Source of the DNA: Methyloceanibacter sp. wino2
GTDB taxonomy: Bacteria > Pseudomonadota > Alphaproteobacteria > Rhizobiales > Methyloligellaceae
Direction: 5' to 3'
DNA length: 64,000 bases
NCBI RefSeq assembly: GCF_003071365.1
Contig: NZ_CP028960.1
Location: 1,178,001 to 1,242,000, forward strand
Shown: positions 37,722-45,916 of the stretch, piece by piece
Numbering within the stretch: position 1 is the stretch's first letter
Layout: each line of letters begins with the position of its first letter
The notes under the pieces: model-generated
Databases searched by the model: none
What the model was told of the DNA's origin: nothing
Seen by the model: the letters and a program-made list of their open reading frames with translations, nothing else
Position numbers and translations under genes: made by a program

Positions 37722-37898
37722 ATGGACAGTAGTCCGATCACAACCTGGGAAGGGGCTGGCGCCTACTTCACCTTCGCGGACATGCCGGGAGTACTTTACC
37801 TGATCCTGGCCCTAGCGGTGATCGCTTGCTTCGGCACGATCGTCATGGCCGCGAAACACGAAACCGAAGCCTTCGAGAAGATCAAAGGCAAAGACTGA
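37722..37898 (+). CDS. 58-residue single-pass membrane protein
   Basis: A very small gene with AAGGAGA 7 nt before ATG 37722. The product has a soluble N-terminus (MDSSPITTWEGAGAYFTF), one transmembrane helix (about 25-43; VLYLILALAVIACFGTIVM) and a charged C-terminal tail (HETEAFEKIKGKD). It lies 39 bp after amt and 105 bp before the third glutamine synthetase gene, all on one strand, so it is part of that operon. I recognise no family. It might be a small accessory subunit of the Amt channel or an anchor for the synthetase; both ideas are inference. Confidence 0.72.
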   Translation: MDSSPITTWEGAGAYFTFADMPGVLYLILALAVIACFGTIVMAAKHETEAFEKIKGKD

Positions 37899-37916
37899 GT
37901 TAGCCCACCGAAGCGG

Positions 37917-37953
37917 CGAACCCCGTTGGCCCCTTTTGGGTTGGCGGGGTTCG
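37917..37953 (+). other. Leader hairpin before the third glutamine synthetase gene
   Basis: CGAACCCCG (37917-37925) pairs perfectly with CGGGGTTCG (37945-37953) around a 19-nt loop containing CCCCTTTTGGG, which can fold again. There is no T run after it. It lies 19 bp after the small membrane protein gene and 50 bp before the glutamine synthetase start. Confidence 0.5.
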
Positions 37954-38003
37954 TCGTGAGGGGCCAAGAAGACTCGACAAACGCTGACGGAGAGGAAGTT
38001 CCA

Positions 38004-39365
38004 TTGGACGAGCACGCGCCGGAGAGCACAGCAAAGCTTGAGCAGGTTCTTGCGAACAAGGGCGTCAAATATTTGATGGCCAGTTTTTCCGACATGCACG
38101 GCGTGTCGAAGACGAAAATCGTCCCGCTCGATCATATCGGCCAGATGCTGGCCGGCTCGGAACTCTATACGGGCGCGGCGCTGGACGGCGTGCCGCAGGA
38201 CGTCAGCGATGAAGAAGTGTCCGCCCACCCGGATCCCGCTTCCTGCACGATCCTGCCCTGGCAGCCGGACATCGCCTGGTTCGCCAGCGACCTGTGGTGC
38301 GAGGGCGAGCCCTTCGAGCCTTGCTCGCGCAACATCCTCAAGCGCCAAGTCGAGGCTGCGGCGGAATTGGGCTTTGCCATGAAGTTCGGCATGGAGGCCG
38401 AGTTCTTCGTGTTCAAGGACACGGACAACGGCGGCTACGAACCGCTCTCGACGCTCCCTCATCTCGACAAGCCCGCTTACGACGCCACGCGGCTGCTAGA
38501 CAATCTTCCCTGGCTCTCCGATCTCGTGGACGCGATGAACGGCCTCGGCTGGGGCGTGTATTCGTTCGACCACGAAGACGGCATCGGACAGTTCGAGATC
38601 GATTTCAATTACGCCGACGCCCTGACCATGGCGGACCGCTACGTCTTTTTCCGCTTCATGGCGAATTCGATCGCACGGCAGCATGGCGCTTTCGCCACGT
38701 TCATGCCCAAGCCCCTCGGCGACCGCGCGGGCTCCGGCGCCCATTTCAATATGTCCCTGGCGGACACCGAGACCGGCGACAATCTCTTTGCCTCACCGAG
38801 CGATGCCCGCGGCAACAAGCTGTCCCAGCTTGGCTACCATTTCCTCGGTGGGTTGCTCCGCCATGTTCCCGCGATCTGCGCGGTGTGCTCACCCATGGTC
38901 AACAGCTACAAGCGGCTGATCAAGCAAGGATCAATGTCGGGCTTCACCTGGGCTCCCGTCTTCGCCTGTTACGGCAACAACAACCGTACCAACTCCTTGC
39001 GCATCCCACTGGCAGGCGGCCGCGTCGAGCTGCGGCCCGCCGACAGTTCCTGCAACCCCTATCTCGGCGCTGCGCTGGCGCTGGCGGCGGGGCTCGAGGG
39101 CATCCGGGAGAAGATCGATCCCGGCGAACCCTACCGGGAGAACATGTACCGCAAGACGCCGGAGGAGCTGGACGCACTCGGCGTGAAGCTGCTGCCCCGC
39201 ACGCTCGAAGAGGCCGTGGACGCGTTCGAGGCCGACCCTCTGACTAAACAGGTCTTCGGTCCCGCCATGCATGAGGCCTGGATCGACTTCAAAAGAGACG
39301 AATGGTCGAGCTATCATAACCACGTCTCCGATTGGGAGCGGGACCGCTACCTCAAATTCTTCTAG
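38004..39365 (+). CDS. Type III glutamine synthetase-like protein (GlnT), copy 2
   Basis: A 453-residue paralogue of the gene at 34774, sharing long blocks (MASFSDMHGVSKTK, LAGSELYTGAALDGVPQ, SYHNHVSDWERDRYLKFF). Active-site motifs GMEAEF, FDHEDGIGQFEID and NNNRTNSLRIP are kept. The start is set at TTG 38004 (LDEHAPES) after GGAGAGG, to match the length of copy 1; GTG near 37956 is an alternative. It is downstream of amt and the small membrane protein. Why three synthetases are needed is unclear: one makes gamma-glutamylmethylamide, the others may make glutamine or serve other amines. Confidence 0.84.
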   Translation: MDEHAPESTAKLEQVLANKGVKYLMASFSDMHGVSKTKIVPLDHIGQMLAGSELYTGAALDGVPQDVSDEEVSAHPDPASCTILPWQPDIAWFASDLWCEGEPFEPCSRNILKRQVEAAAELGFAMKFGMEAEFFVFKDTDNGGYEPLSTLPHLDKPAYDATRLLDNLPWLSDLVDAMNGLGWGVYSFDHEDGIGQFEIDFNYADALTMADRYVFFRFMANSIARQHGAFATFMPKPLGDRAGSGAHFNMSLADTETGDNLFASPSDARGNKLSQLGYHFLGGLLRHVPAICAVCSPMVNSYKRLIKQGSMSGFTWAPVFACYGNNNRTNSLRIPLAGGRVELRPADSSCNPYLGAALALAAGLEGIREKIDPGEPYRENMYRKTPEELDALGVKLLPRTLEEAVDAFEADPLTKQVFGPAMHEAWIDFKRDEWSSYHNHVSDWERDRYLKFF

Positions 39366-39373
39366 AGTGCATT

Positions 39374-40387
39374 GTGTCCAAAGGTGAGATCTCAGAGTTC
39401 GTTGCCGATCTTGTACGGCAAGGGGGCGAACCACTCCCCGATGCCCGGCTGGTCTACAAGACATACGGCACGCTGAACGCGGATCGCTCCAACGCGATCC
39501 TGTTTCCCACCCGTTTCGGGGGCACGCACGAGCAGAACGAATTCATGATCGGCCCGGGCCAAGCGCTCGACCCCGAGCACTACTTCATCATCGTGCCCAA
39601 CATGTTCGGCAACGGCGTTTCCTCGTCGCCGACCAACACGCCGGCCCCTTTTGGCGGCGGCGGTTTTCCGAACGTCACCATCTACGACAATGTGCGGCAG
39701 CAGCACCGGTTGATGACCGAGGCGCTCGGCATCGAGCAGTTCGCCATGGCGGTCGGCTGGTCCATGGGCGCCCAGCAAGCCTTCCAATGGGCCGCACTCT
39801 ATCCGCAGATGGTGCCGCGCCTCGCCTGCCTGTGCGGGACGGCCAAGACGACGGACCACAACCGCGTGTTCCTCGAAAGTCTGCGCGCGGCGATCGAGGC
39901 CGACAGCCTGTTCCAAGACGGCCACTACGACGCGCCGCCGCTCGGCGGCCTGAGGGCGGTCGGGCGCATCTACGCGGGCTGGGCCTATTCGCAGGATTGG
40001 TACCGTGCCAAAGGGTATCGAGCACTCGGCTTCGAGACCTTCGACGACTACATCACCGGCTACTGGGACGCGCTCTACAAGGAACGCGACGCCAACAACA
40101 TCATGGCCATGACGTGGACCTGGATCCACAACGACATCAGCGCCAACGACCGGTTCAAAGGCGATCTTGGCGCGGCACTCGCGGCGATCACCGCCAAGAC
40201 GGTGCTGATGCCCTGCATGACAGACTTGTATTTCCGGACGGCCGACAGCGAGGACGAGTTGCAGCACCTCCAGAGCGGACGCCTCCTGGAGATTCCCTCG
40301 ATCTGGGGACACATGAGCGCGGCGGGACAGAACGAGCCCGACACGCAGTTCATCGACCAAGCCTTGATGGACCTGCTGGCCTCGTAG
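39374..40387 (+). CDS. MetX-like alpha/beta hydrolase
   Basis: A 337-residue alpha/beta hydrolase of the homoserine O-acetyltransferase group. The nucleophile elbow is VGWSMGAQQ (Ser130), the acid probably lies in MTDLYF and the His in WGHMSAAG. The oxyanion segment PTRFGGTHEQNEF replaces the HALTGD motif of true MetX, so homoserine acetylation is unlikely to be its main job. GTG 39374 starts 8 bp after the glutamine synthetase stop, so it is in the same operon. It may hydrolyse an amide or ester of the amine pathway; no substrate can be named. Confidence 0.78.
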   Translation: MSKGEISEFVADLVRQGGEPLPDARLVYKTYGTLNADRSNAILFPTRFGGTHEQNEFMIGPGQALDPEHYFIIVPNMFGNGVSSSPTNTPAPFGGGGFPNVTIYDNVRQQHRLMTEALGIEQFAMAVGWSMGAQQAFQWAALYPQMVPRLACLCGTAKTTDHNRVFLESLRAAIEADSLFQDGHYDAPPLGGLRAVGRIYAGWAYSQDWYRAKGYRALGFETFDDYITGYWDALYKERDANNIMAMTWTWIHNDISANDRFKGDLGAALAAITAKTVLMPCMTDLYFRTADSEDELQHLQSGRLLEIPSIWGHMSAAGQNEPDTQFIDQALMDLLAS

Positions 40388-40650
40388 CCGCGCCGCCAGT
40401 CCCCGGCATCCGGGCCCTTTCGCGGATGGTTCGCGTTAACGCTACCCACCGATAGCGCCGGCAGAGAACGGCCCTGTGGCTTCACATCCCAGTTATTTTG
40501 CCAAATGCGACCTAGTCCGTTCGGCCCCCGATCCCTACAATCGCGCCGATCGTCGTCAGGCTGGGCTGAGCGACCTTTCCGTAACGTAATGTTCGGGCCG
40601 GGACTCGTGCCCTACATTGGCCGGAACGCCCAACGCCGACCTGAGAGTAC

Positions 40651-41774
40651 ATGGACCGCGAACACCAAAGCGCTACCGAACCAAGGCTTCCCCTTGGCCG
40701 GACCACCAAGACCGGCCTTTCGGTCATCGCTCTTTGCCTGGCGGCCACGGGGCTGGCGGGCGGCATCGCCGCGGCTCAGCCCGTTCCGCCGGTCGAGACC
40801 GAGACCGTGCGGCTGTCGCCCGTGATCCGAAAGCTCGAACTGTCCGGGACCGTATCCTCGCCCCATGCCTCACAGATCTCCCCTTGGTTGCAGGACTTGT
40901 GAGCAAGGTGAATTTCGACAGCGGTGCCAACGTCAAGAAGGGCGAGCAATTGCTGGAGCTCGACTCCGAACTCGAGGAAGCAGCCTACGAGCAGGCGGCG
41001 GCGCTGGCCGCGCAGGCTGCCGGCGAGGTCAAGGATGCGAAACGCCGCTTGGATATCGCGGCTAGTCTCGCCAAGCGGAAATACGGCCCGCAGAACGAAG
41101 TCGAGGCCCGGCAAGCGGAAGTCGAGATCGACACCGCGACTCATGACGGTCATCGCGCCGAGCAGCGGCGCCGGGCGGTTCTCCTTGCCCGCCACAAGTT
41201 GAAGGCGCCCTTCGACGGCGTCATCTCCAAGCGCATGGTCGAGGTCGGCCAATGGGTCACGCCCGGGACCGCCGTCTTCGAACTCGTCGCCATGAAGAAC
41301 TTCCGCGTCGACGTGCCAGTGCCGCAGGACTATTACGCGCGGCTGCGCGACGGCGCCGATGTGGCTCTCGAGATCGATACACTTCCCGGCGAACGGATCC
41401 CCGCCAAGATTGGCGCGCTGATCCCCGTGAGCGATCCGGATGCACGGACCTTCACGCTGCGTGTCCTGCCCACGCGAACCGACATCCCCATCACGCCGGG
41501 CATGTCGGCCCGCGTCCTCGTGGATCTCGATACCGGCGCGCGCGATGTAGTCGTGAGCCGCGACGCGCTGATCCGCTATCCGGATGGCCGCATCACCGTT
41601 TGGGTCGTACAGAACGACGGAGACAAGACGAGCGTCACCGAGCGGCGCGTGGAAATCGGACTCGCCTTCGATGGACTTGTGCAAGTGCTCTCGGGACTGA
41701 AGGAGGGCGAGCGCGTGGTCGTGCGCGGGAACGAGTCCTTGCGTGAAGGGCAAGCCGTTCAGCTGGCAAGCTAG
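40651..41774 (+). pseudogene. RND efflux periplasmic adaptor, frameshifted
   Basis: A membrane fusion protein of the HlyD/AcrA family broken by one missing base. The first frame (40651-40902) encodes a charged start, a signal/anchor (LSVIALCLAATGLAGGIAAAQ) and LELSGTVSSPHASQISP, then hits TGA at 40900. The second frame resumes with VAGLVSKVNFDSGANVKKGEQLLELD, a long coiled-coil hairpin, KLKAPFDGVISKRMVEVGQWV, and continues to the stop at 41774. The shift falls at 40885-40886, where CCT-TG-GTT should read as CCT-NTG-GTT. Apart from that base the protein is complete (about 374 residues). It could be a true pseudogene or a sequencing error; if real, the adjacent pump would lack its adaptor. Confidence 0.85.
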
Positions 41775-41800
41775 GCTGCGGTGCGAGAGAAAGGCCCCTG

Positions 41801-44800
41801 ATGATCGAGCGGATAATCCAACGCGGAACCCTTGTGACGGTGATGACGCTCATCGTCTGCGTGTTGGGTATCGTTGCGGCCTTCCGCATCCCCGTCCAGA
41901 TGATCCCCGATCTCGAGGTTCGTACGGTGACCGTGCATACGCGCTGGCCCGGCGCGACGCCCCAGGACGTGGAAAAGGAGATCATCATCGAGCAGGAGGA
42001 ATATCTCCGTTCGATCCCGAGCCTGGAGCGCATCATCTCGCGCTCCTCCAGCGGCGAAGCGCGGATCGAGCTTGAGTTCCCCTACAATATCGATCTCAAC
42101 GAGACGCTCATTCGCATCAACAACGCGCTGAGCCAAGTCCCCTCCTATCCGGAGGACGTCGACCAGCCGCGCGTGCGGGCAAGTTCCTTCAGCGCCAACT
42201 CCTTCATGTATTTCCGGGTGTCGCCGCTCCCGGGCAATCCGCGCCATCTGAACATGGACATGATGCGCGATTTCATCGATGACCACGTGCGTGCGCGGCT
42301 GGAAAGCGTGAAGGACGTTTCGGACGTGCGGCTCGGCGGCGGCGCCGAGAAGCAGATACAGATCATGTTCGATCCCGCCGCGCTGGCGGAACGTAAGATC
42401 TCCCTGACCGACGTGCGGCGCGCGGTGTCCGAACGCAATCGCGACACCTCCGGCGGCGAGATCGAGAGCGGCAAGCGCCGCTATCTGCTGCGCACCATCG
42501 GCCGGTTCGACAGACCGGAAGACCTGGAGGAGCTCATCATCGCCCGGCGCGGCGATAACATCATTCGCCTCGGCGACGTGGCAGACGTGCGTCTCGGCCA
42601 TTTCGAGATCTACACGAGGGCCTTCGTGAACGAGCGGCCCATCATGTTCCTCTCGATCCGGCGTGAGGCCGGCTCCAACGTCATCGCCATCAAGGACGCG
42701 GTGATGGAGGAAGTCGAGAACATCAATCGCGAGGTGCTGATCCCGGCGGGGCTGGAATTGTCGCTCACCGCAGACGACGTCAACTACGTGCAAGCCTCGA
42801 TCCGCAATGTCTGGACGAACTTGTCGATCGGCGCGGTCCTGGCGACCTTGGTGATGTTCCTGTTCCTGCGGTCGGCCAAGGCCACGGTGATCGGGGTCAT
42901 CGGAATCCCGATCTGTACCATCGCGGCCTTTATCGGGCTGCTTCTGGCGGGACGAACCATCAACGTGATTTCGCTCGCCGGCGTCGCGTTTGCAATCGGC
43001 ATGACGCTCGACAACACGATCGTTGTCTTGGAAAGCATCGATCTCGAGCGACGACGGGGGCTGGGGCGCCTCAAGGGCGCGATCGAAGGCGTCCGCAAGG
43101 TCTGGCCCGCAATTCTTGCCTCCACGCTGACCACGGTGCTCGTCTTCGTCCCGATCGTCTTCATCAAGGAAGAGGCGGGTCAGCTTTATTCCGATATCGC
43201 CATCGCCGTATCGGCCTCGATTCTCGCTTCGATGGTCGTAGCGATCACCGTCGTGCCGACCGCGGCGGCGCATTTCGATTTGACGCCGAAGGATAACAAG
43301 GCCGCGGATGCGGCCGACGGCGCCATCGTGAGCGGCGTGGGCTGGCTGATGGCAACGGCGTTGCGGCGGGCGCTTTGCATCTTGGGTGTTGCGGGTGGGA
43401 GCGCCGCGATCATCCTGCTGTTGACCCCGCCCGCCGAATATCTCCCCGAAGGCGAAGAGCCGAAGATGTTCGCGCGTCTCAACGCACCCCCCGGCTACAA
43501 TCTCGAAGCAGTGGAGGAGATCGGCGAGGACGTGCAGGCCTGGCTGATGCCGTTCGTGAACGACGATCCGGAACGCTTCCATCGCGGCGAGGCGGAAGTG
43601 CCCGCGCTCAAATACTCGTTCCTGATGGTGGAGGCGGACGGCCTTCGCATCGTCGCGGAGACCGTCGATCCCGGCGACATCAGCAAACTCATGAAGGTGG
43701 TGAACGAGAAATACCGCACCTATCCGGGCATGCAGGCCTTCGTCTCACGCGGCTCCATCATCACCAGTAATGACGGCGGCACGCGGAGCGTCAGTCTCGA
43801 TATCTCCGGTCCGAGCCTCGAAGAAGTCTATGCCGTCGCCGCGACCGCCTACCGCCGTGCCGGAGAGATCTTCGACAATCCGCGCATCCAGGCCGATCCG
43901 TCGACGCTCACCCTGTCCCAGCCTTTGATCGAGGTGCGCCCGAAATGGGACCGCGCCGCCGAACTCGGGATGACCTCGGACGATGTGGGTTTCACCGTGG
44001 CCGCACTGACCGACGGTGCCTATGTGGGCGAGTTCTTCCAGGACGACGAGAAGATCGACATCTATTTCTATAGCGAGGACGCGCTGCGCACCTCGCTAGA
44101 CATGCTTCCGCAAATGCCGGTGTACACGCCGCAAGGCACGATCGTGCCGCTGTCGTCGGTAGCCGAAATCAGAGAGACCGTGGACACGAACACGATCCGC
44201 CGCATCGACGGCCGGCGGACGGTCACGCTGAACATTATCCCACCGGAAAATGTCGCCCTGGAAACGGCCGTCCAGATCGTCCGTACCGAACTCGTGGATC
44301 AGATGAAGCATGCCGGCGAAGTACCCTACGAGGTGACCATGTCGATCTCCGGCGCCTCGGATCAGCTCGACGCCACGCGGGAAGCCCTCTCGGGCAACTA
44401 TCTCGTGGCGGTCGTGATCATCTATCTCCTGCTGGTCGCGATCTTCACCCATTGGGGCTATCCCCTGCTCATCATGACCACGATCCCGCTCGGCGTCGCC
44501 GGCGGCCTCGTGGGTCTCGCGCTGATGAATTGGGTCGGCTCGTTCCTGCCGCGCTTCGGCCTCGATCCGCTCGTGCAGCCCTTCGACATGATCACCATGC
44601 TCGGCTTCCTCATTCTCATGGGGACCGTGGTGAACAACCCGATTCTGATCGTGGACCGGGCGCTGTCGAACCTGCGCGAAAAGGCGTTCGACGCCAAGGA
44701 GGCCGTGATGGAGGCGGTTTCCTCGCGGCTCCGTCCCATCGCCATGTCCACGGTGACCACGATCTGCGGCCTTGCCCCGCTCGTGTTCATCCCGGGAGCG

Positions 44801-44980
44801 GGCACCGAGCTCTACCGCGGCGTGGGCGCGATCGTCTTGTTTGGTATTCTGGGCACGGCGGTGGTCACGGTCACCTTCCTGCCGGCGCTGTCGATCTTCG
44901 TGTTCCGGCTCGCGGGCTACGGCAAGACGGCCGAAACACAAGGCTCATCGGCCGCGCCGTCGCCGGCGCCCGGCGAATAA
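41801..44980 (+). CDS. RND-family efflux permease
   Basis: A 1059-residue inner-membrane proton-driven exporter of the AcrB/HAE1 superfamily. Two repeats each carry one segment followed by a large periplasmic loop and five further segments. The first half begins LVTVMTLIVCVLGIVAAFRIPVQ. In the fourth segment GMTLDNTIVVLES the first of the two proton-relay Asp residues is kept and the second is Asn, as in some HAE1-like and metal-type pumps. The end of the first half is PIVFIKEEAGQLYSDI. It lies 26 bp after the frameshifted adaptor gene; no outer-membrane TolC homologue is present. The substrate is unknown. Confidence 0.9.
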   Translation: MIERIIQRGTLVTVMTLIVCVLGIVAAFRIPVQMIPDLEVRTVTVHTRWPGATPQDVEKEIIIEQEEYLRSIPSLERIISRSSSGEARIELEFPYNIDLNETLIRINNALSQVPSYPEDVDQPRVRASSFSANSFMYFRVSPLPGNPRHLNMDMMRDFIDDHVRARLESVKDVSDVRLGGGAEKQIQIMFDPAALAERKISLTDVRRAVSERNRDTSGGEIESGKRRYLLRTIGRFDRPEDLEELIIARRGDNIIRLGDVADVRLGHFEIYTRAFVNERPIMFLSIRREAGSNVIAIKDAVMEEVENINREVLIPAGLELSLTADDVNYVQASIRNVWTNLSIGAVLATLVMFLFLRSAKATVIGVIGIPICTIAAFIGLLLAGRTINVISLAGVAFAIGMTLDNTIVVLESIDLERRRGLGRLKGAIEGVRKVWPAILASTLTTVLVFVPIVFIKEEAGQLYSDIAIAVSASILASMVVAITVVPTAAAHFDLTPKDNKAADAADGAIVSGVGWLMATALRRALCILGVAGGSAAIILLLTPPAEYLPEGEEPKMFARLNAPPGYNLEAVEEIGEDVQAWLMPFVNDDPERFHRGEAEVPALKYSFLMVEADGLRIVAETVDPGDISKLMKVVNEKYRTYPGMQAFVSRGSIITSNDGGTRSVSLDISGPSLEEVYAVAATAYRRAGEIFDNPRIQADPSTLTLSQPLIEVRPKWDRAAELGMTSDDVGFTVAALTDGAYVGEFFQDDEKIDIYFYSEDALRTSLDMLPQMPVYTPQGTIVPLSSVAEIRETVDTNTIRRIDGRRTVTLNIIPPENVALETAVQIVRTELVDQMKHAGEVPYEVTMSISGASDQLDATREALSGNYLVAVVIIYLLLVAIFTHWGYPLLIMTTIPLGVAGGLVGLALMNWVGSFLPRFGLDPLVQPFDMITMLGFLILMGTVVNNPILIVDRALSNLREKAFDAKEAVMEAVSSRLRPIAMSTVTTICGLAPLVFIPGAGTELYRGVGAIVLFGILGTAVVTVTFLPALSIFVFRLAGYGKTAETQGSSAAPSPAPGE

Positions 44981-45038
44981 CCCACAGTCATCCCGGCACA
45001 CCGGCAAGGGCGCGTTTCCAGCGATCGTCGGGAAAGGG

Positions 45039-45087
45039 TGGCGCGCCGGGGAAGATTCGAACTCCCGACCCCCAGATTCGTAGTCTG
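45039..45087. repeat. Left attachment repeat (truncated tRNA-Arg 3' end)
   Basis: A 49-bp sequence identical to 57323-57371, in the same orientation. It contains the tRNA CCA end, acceptor 3' strand, T arm and the 3' half of the anticodon arm, read on the minus strand. It stops after TAGTCTG, where the sequence diverges (TGATTT here, GTGCTC in the real tRNA). It begins 59 bp after the RND permease stop. Confidence 0.92.
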
Positions 45088-45192
45088 TGATTTCGCCTTA
45101 CCGAACATTCTATCCAGTTAGTTTTTCCTACGTAAAATCAATAGGCTGCTTACCGGTCGATCCCGCCGGATACCGCACTTTACCGCAAATGT

Positions 45193-45222
45193 GGTAGCTA
45201 TCTGGTAGCTATTCGGTAGCTA
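45193..45222. repeat. Three GGTAGCTA repeats at the left end (possible arm sites)
   Basis: GGTAGCTA occurs at 45193, 45204 and 45215, exactly 11 bp apart, 106 bp inside the left attachment repeat. The same word occurs three times near the right end. Evenly phased short repeats near att sites are typical of the arm-type sites bound by the N-terminal domain of tyrosine integrases. Confidence 0.68.
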
Positions 45223-45284
45223 TTACACGATGCGCAAAGGATGCATCTGTTGCGCCTTGCGTGTCCAAAAGTCCTCCGACGAAG

Positions 45285-45756
45285 GCCTTCAACACCACGT
45301 CATTCATGGGTCGGCTGACCGTCAACGTTGTGCTCTCCTTCACCCCGTTCGAGCACGAAGTCACGAGTGAATGCGCCCCCGACAGCATCGCCGCCTCCAA
45401 GAAAAAGGGTATGTGGATGGGTGGCGTCGAGACGAGGCGGGTCATTCAAGACCATGGGGGCCCTGATTCCAGGCTCGATCCCAAGCTCGTCAAGGCGCTC
45501 GCACGCGCGCGGATTGCTCGGTCGGATCGTTTAAGACGAGATGGACGGGATAGGCGCTCTTGCGCGCGCCGAACGGCTCGATCCTGCCTATGTGACCCGC
45601 CAGGTCTGTTTGGCTTTTCTCGCGCCGGAGATCACCAAAGCAATACTGGAAGGACGACAGCCGACGGAGTTGACCGCCAAGCGGCTCAGAAACTCAGGAC
45701 TTAAGCTATCCCTCGTCTGCAGCCGCCAGTTGCAGTCGCTTTACGCCGTTTCCTAG
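45285..45756 (+). pseudogene. Serine recombinase relic
   Basis: Remains of a resolvase/invertase-type serine recombinase in two frames. The first frame carries FNTTSFMGRLTVNVVLSF, then EHEVTSE…DSIAASKKKGMWMGG, the end of the catalytic domain. After a deletion it continues with DPKLVKALARAR, and a second frame (45541-45756) holds ALARAERLDPAYVTRQV and FLAPEITKAILEGRQPTELTAKRL, the DNA-binding C-terminus. The N-terminal part with the catalytic Ser is missing and there is a frameshift, so it cannot be active. It lies just inside the left end of the island and may be the remnant of another element. Confidence 0.75.
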
Positions 45757-45916
45757 TCCGAAGGAAACTAGTTCGACGCCTGGGGCTCGGTGCAGATTCA
45801 GAGTGTCGCGACCTTGACCTGTGGCGATGGCTGAGTGCCGTGGGCTCAGCGTCTGCTTGTGACGCTAGTAGGATACCCGCAACCCATGTATCAGACTGAC
45901 AGTAGGTGTGACTAAT

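Noticed and set aside
39374-40387. Homoserine O-acetyltransferase (metX) for methionine synthesis
   Set aside because: The MetX substrate loop motif is missing, and the gene sits in an amine-utilisation operon without other met genes.
41771-43582. 603-codon open frame on the minus strand inside the RND permease gene
   Set aside because: It is antisense to a clear AcrB-type gene, is rich in His/Arg/Asp as expected from reversed GC-rich codons, and has no recognisable domain.
45039-45110. A second tRNA-Arg gene at the left end of the island
   Set aside because: Only the 3' 49 nt match; the D arm and acceptor 5' strand are missing, so it is the attachment-site copy, not a working tRNA.
45193-45222. 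GGTAGCTA repeats as a short CRISPR array or plasmid iterons
   Set aside because: The 8-bp units with 3-nt spacers are far too short for CRISPR, no cas or rep gene is present, and matching copies at the other end fit integrase arm sites better.
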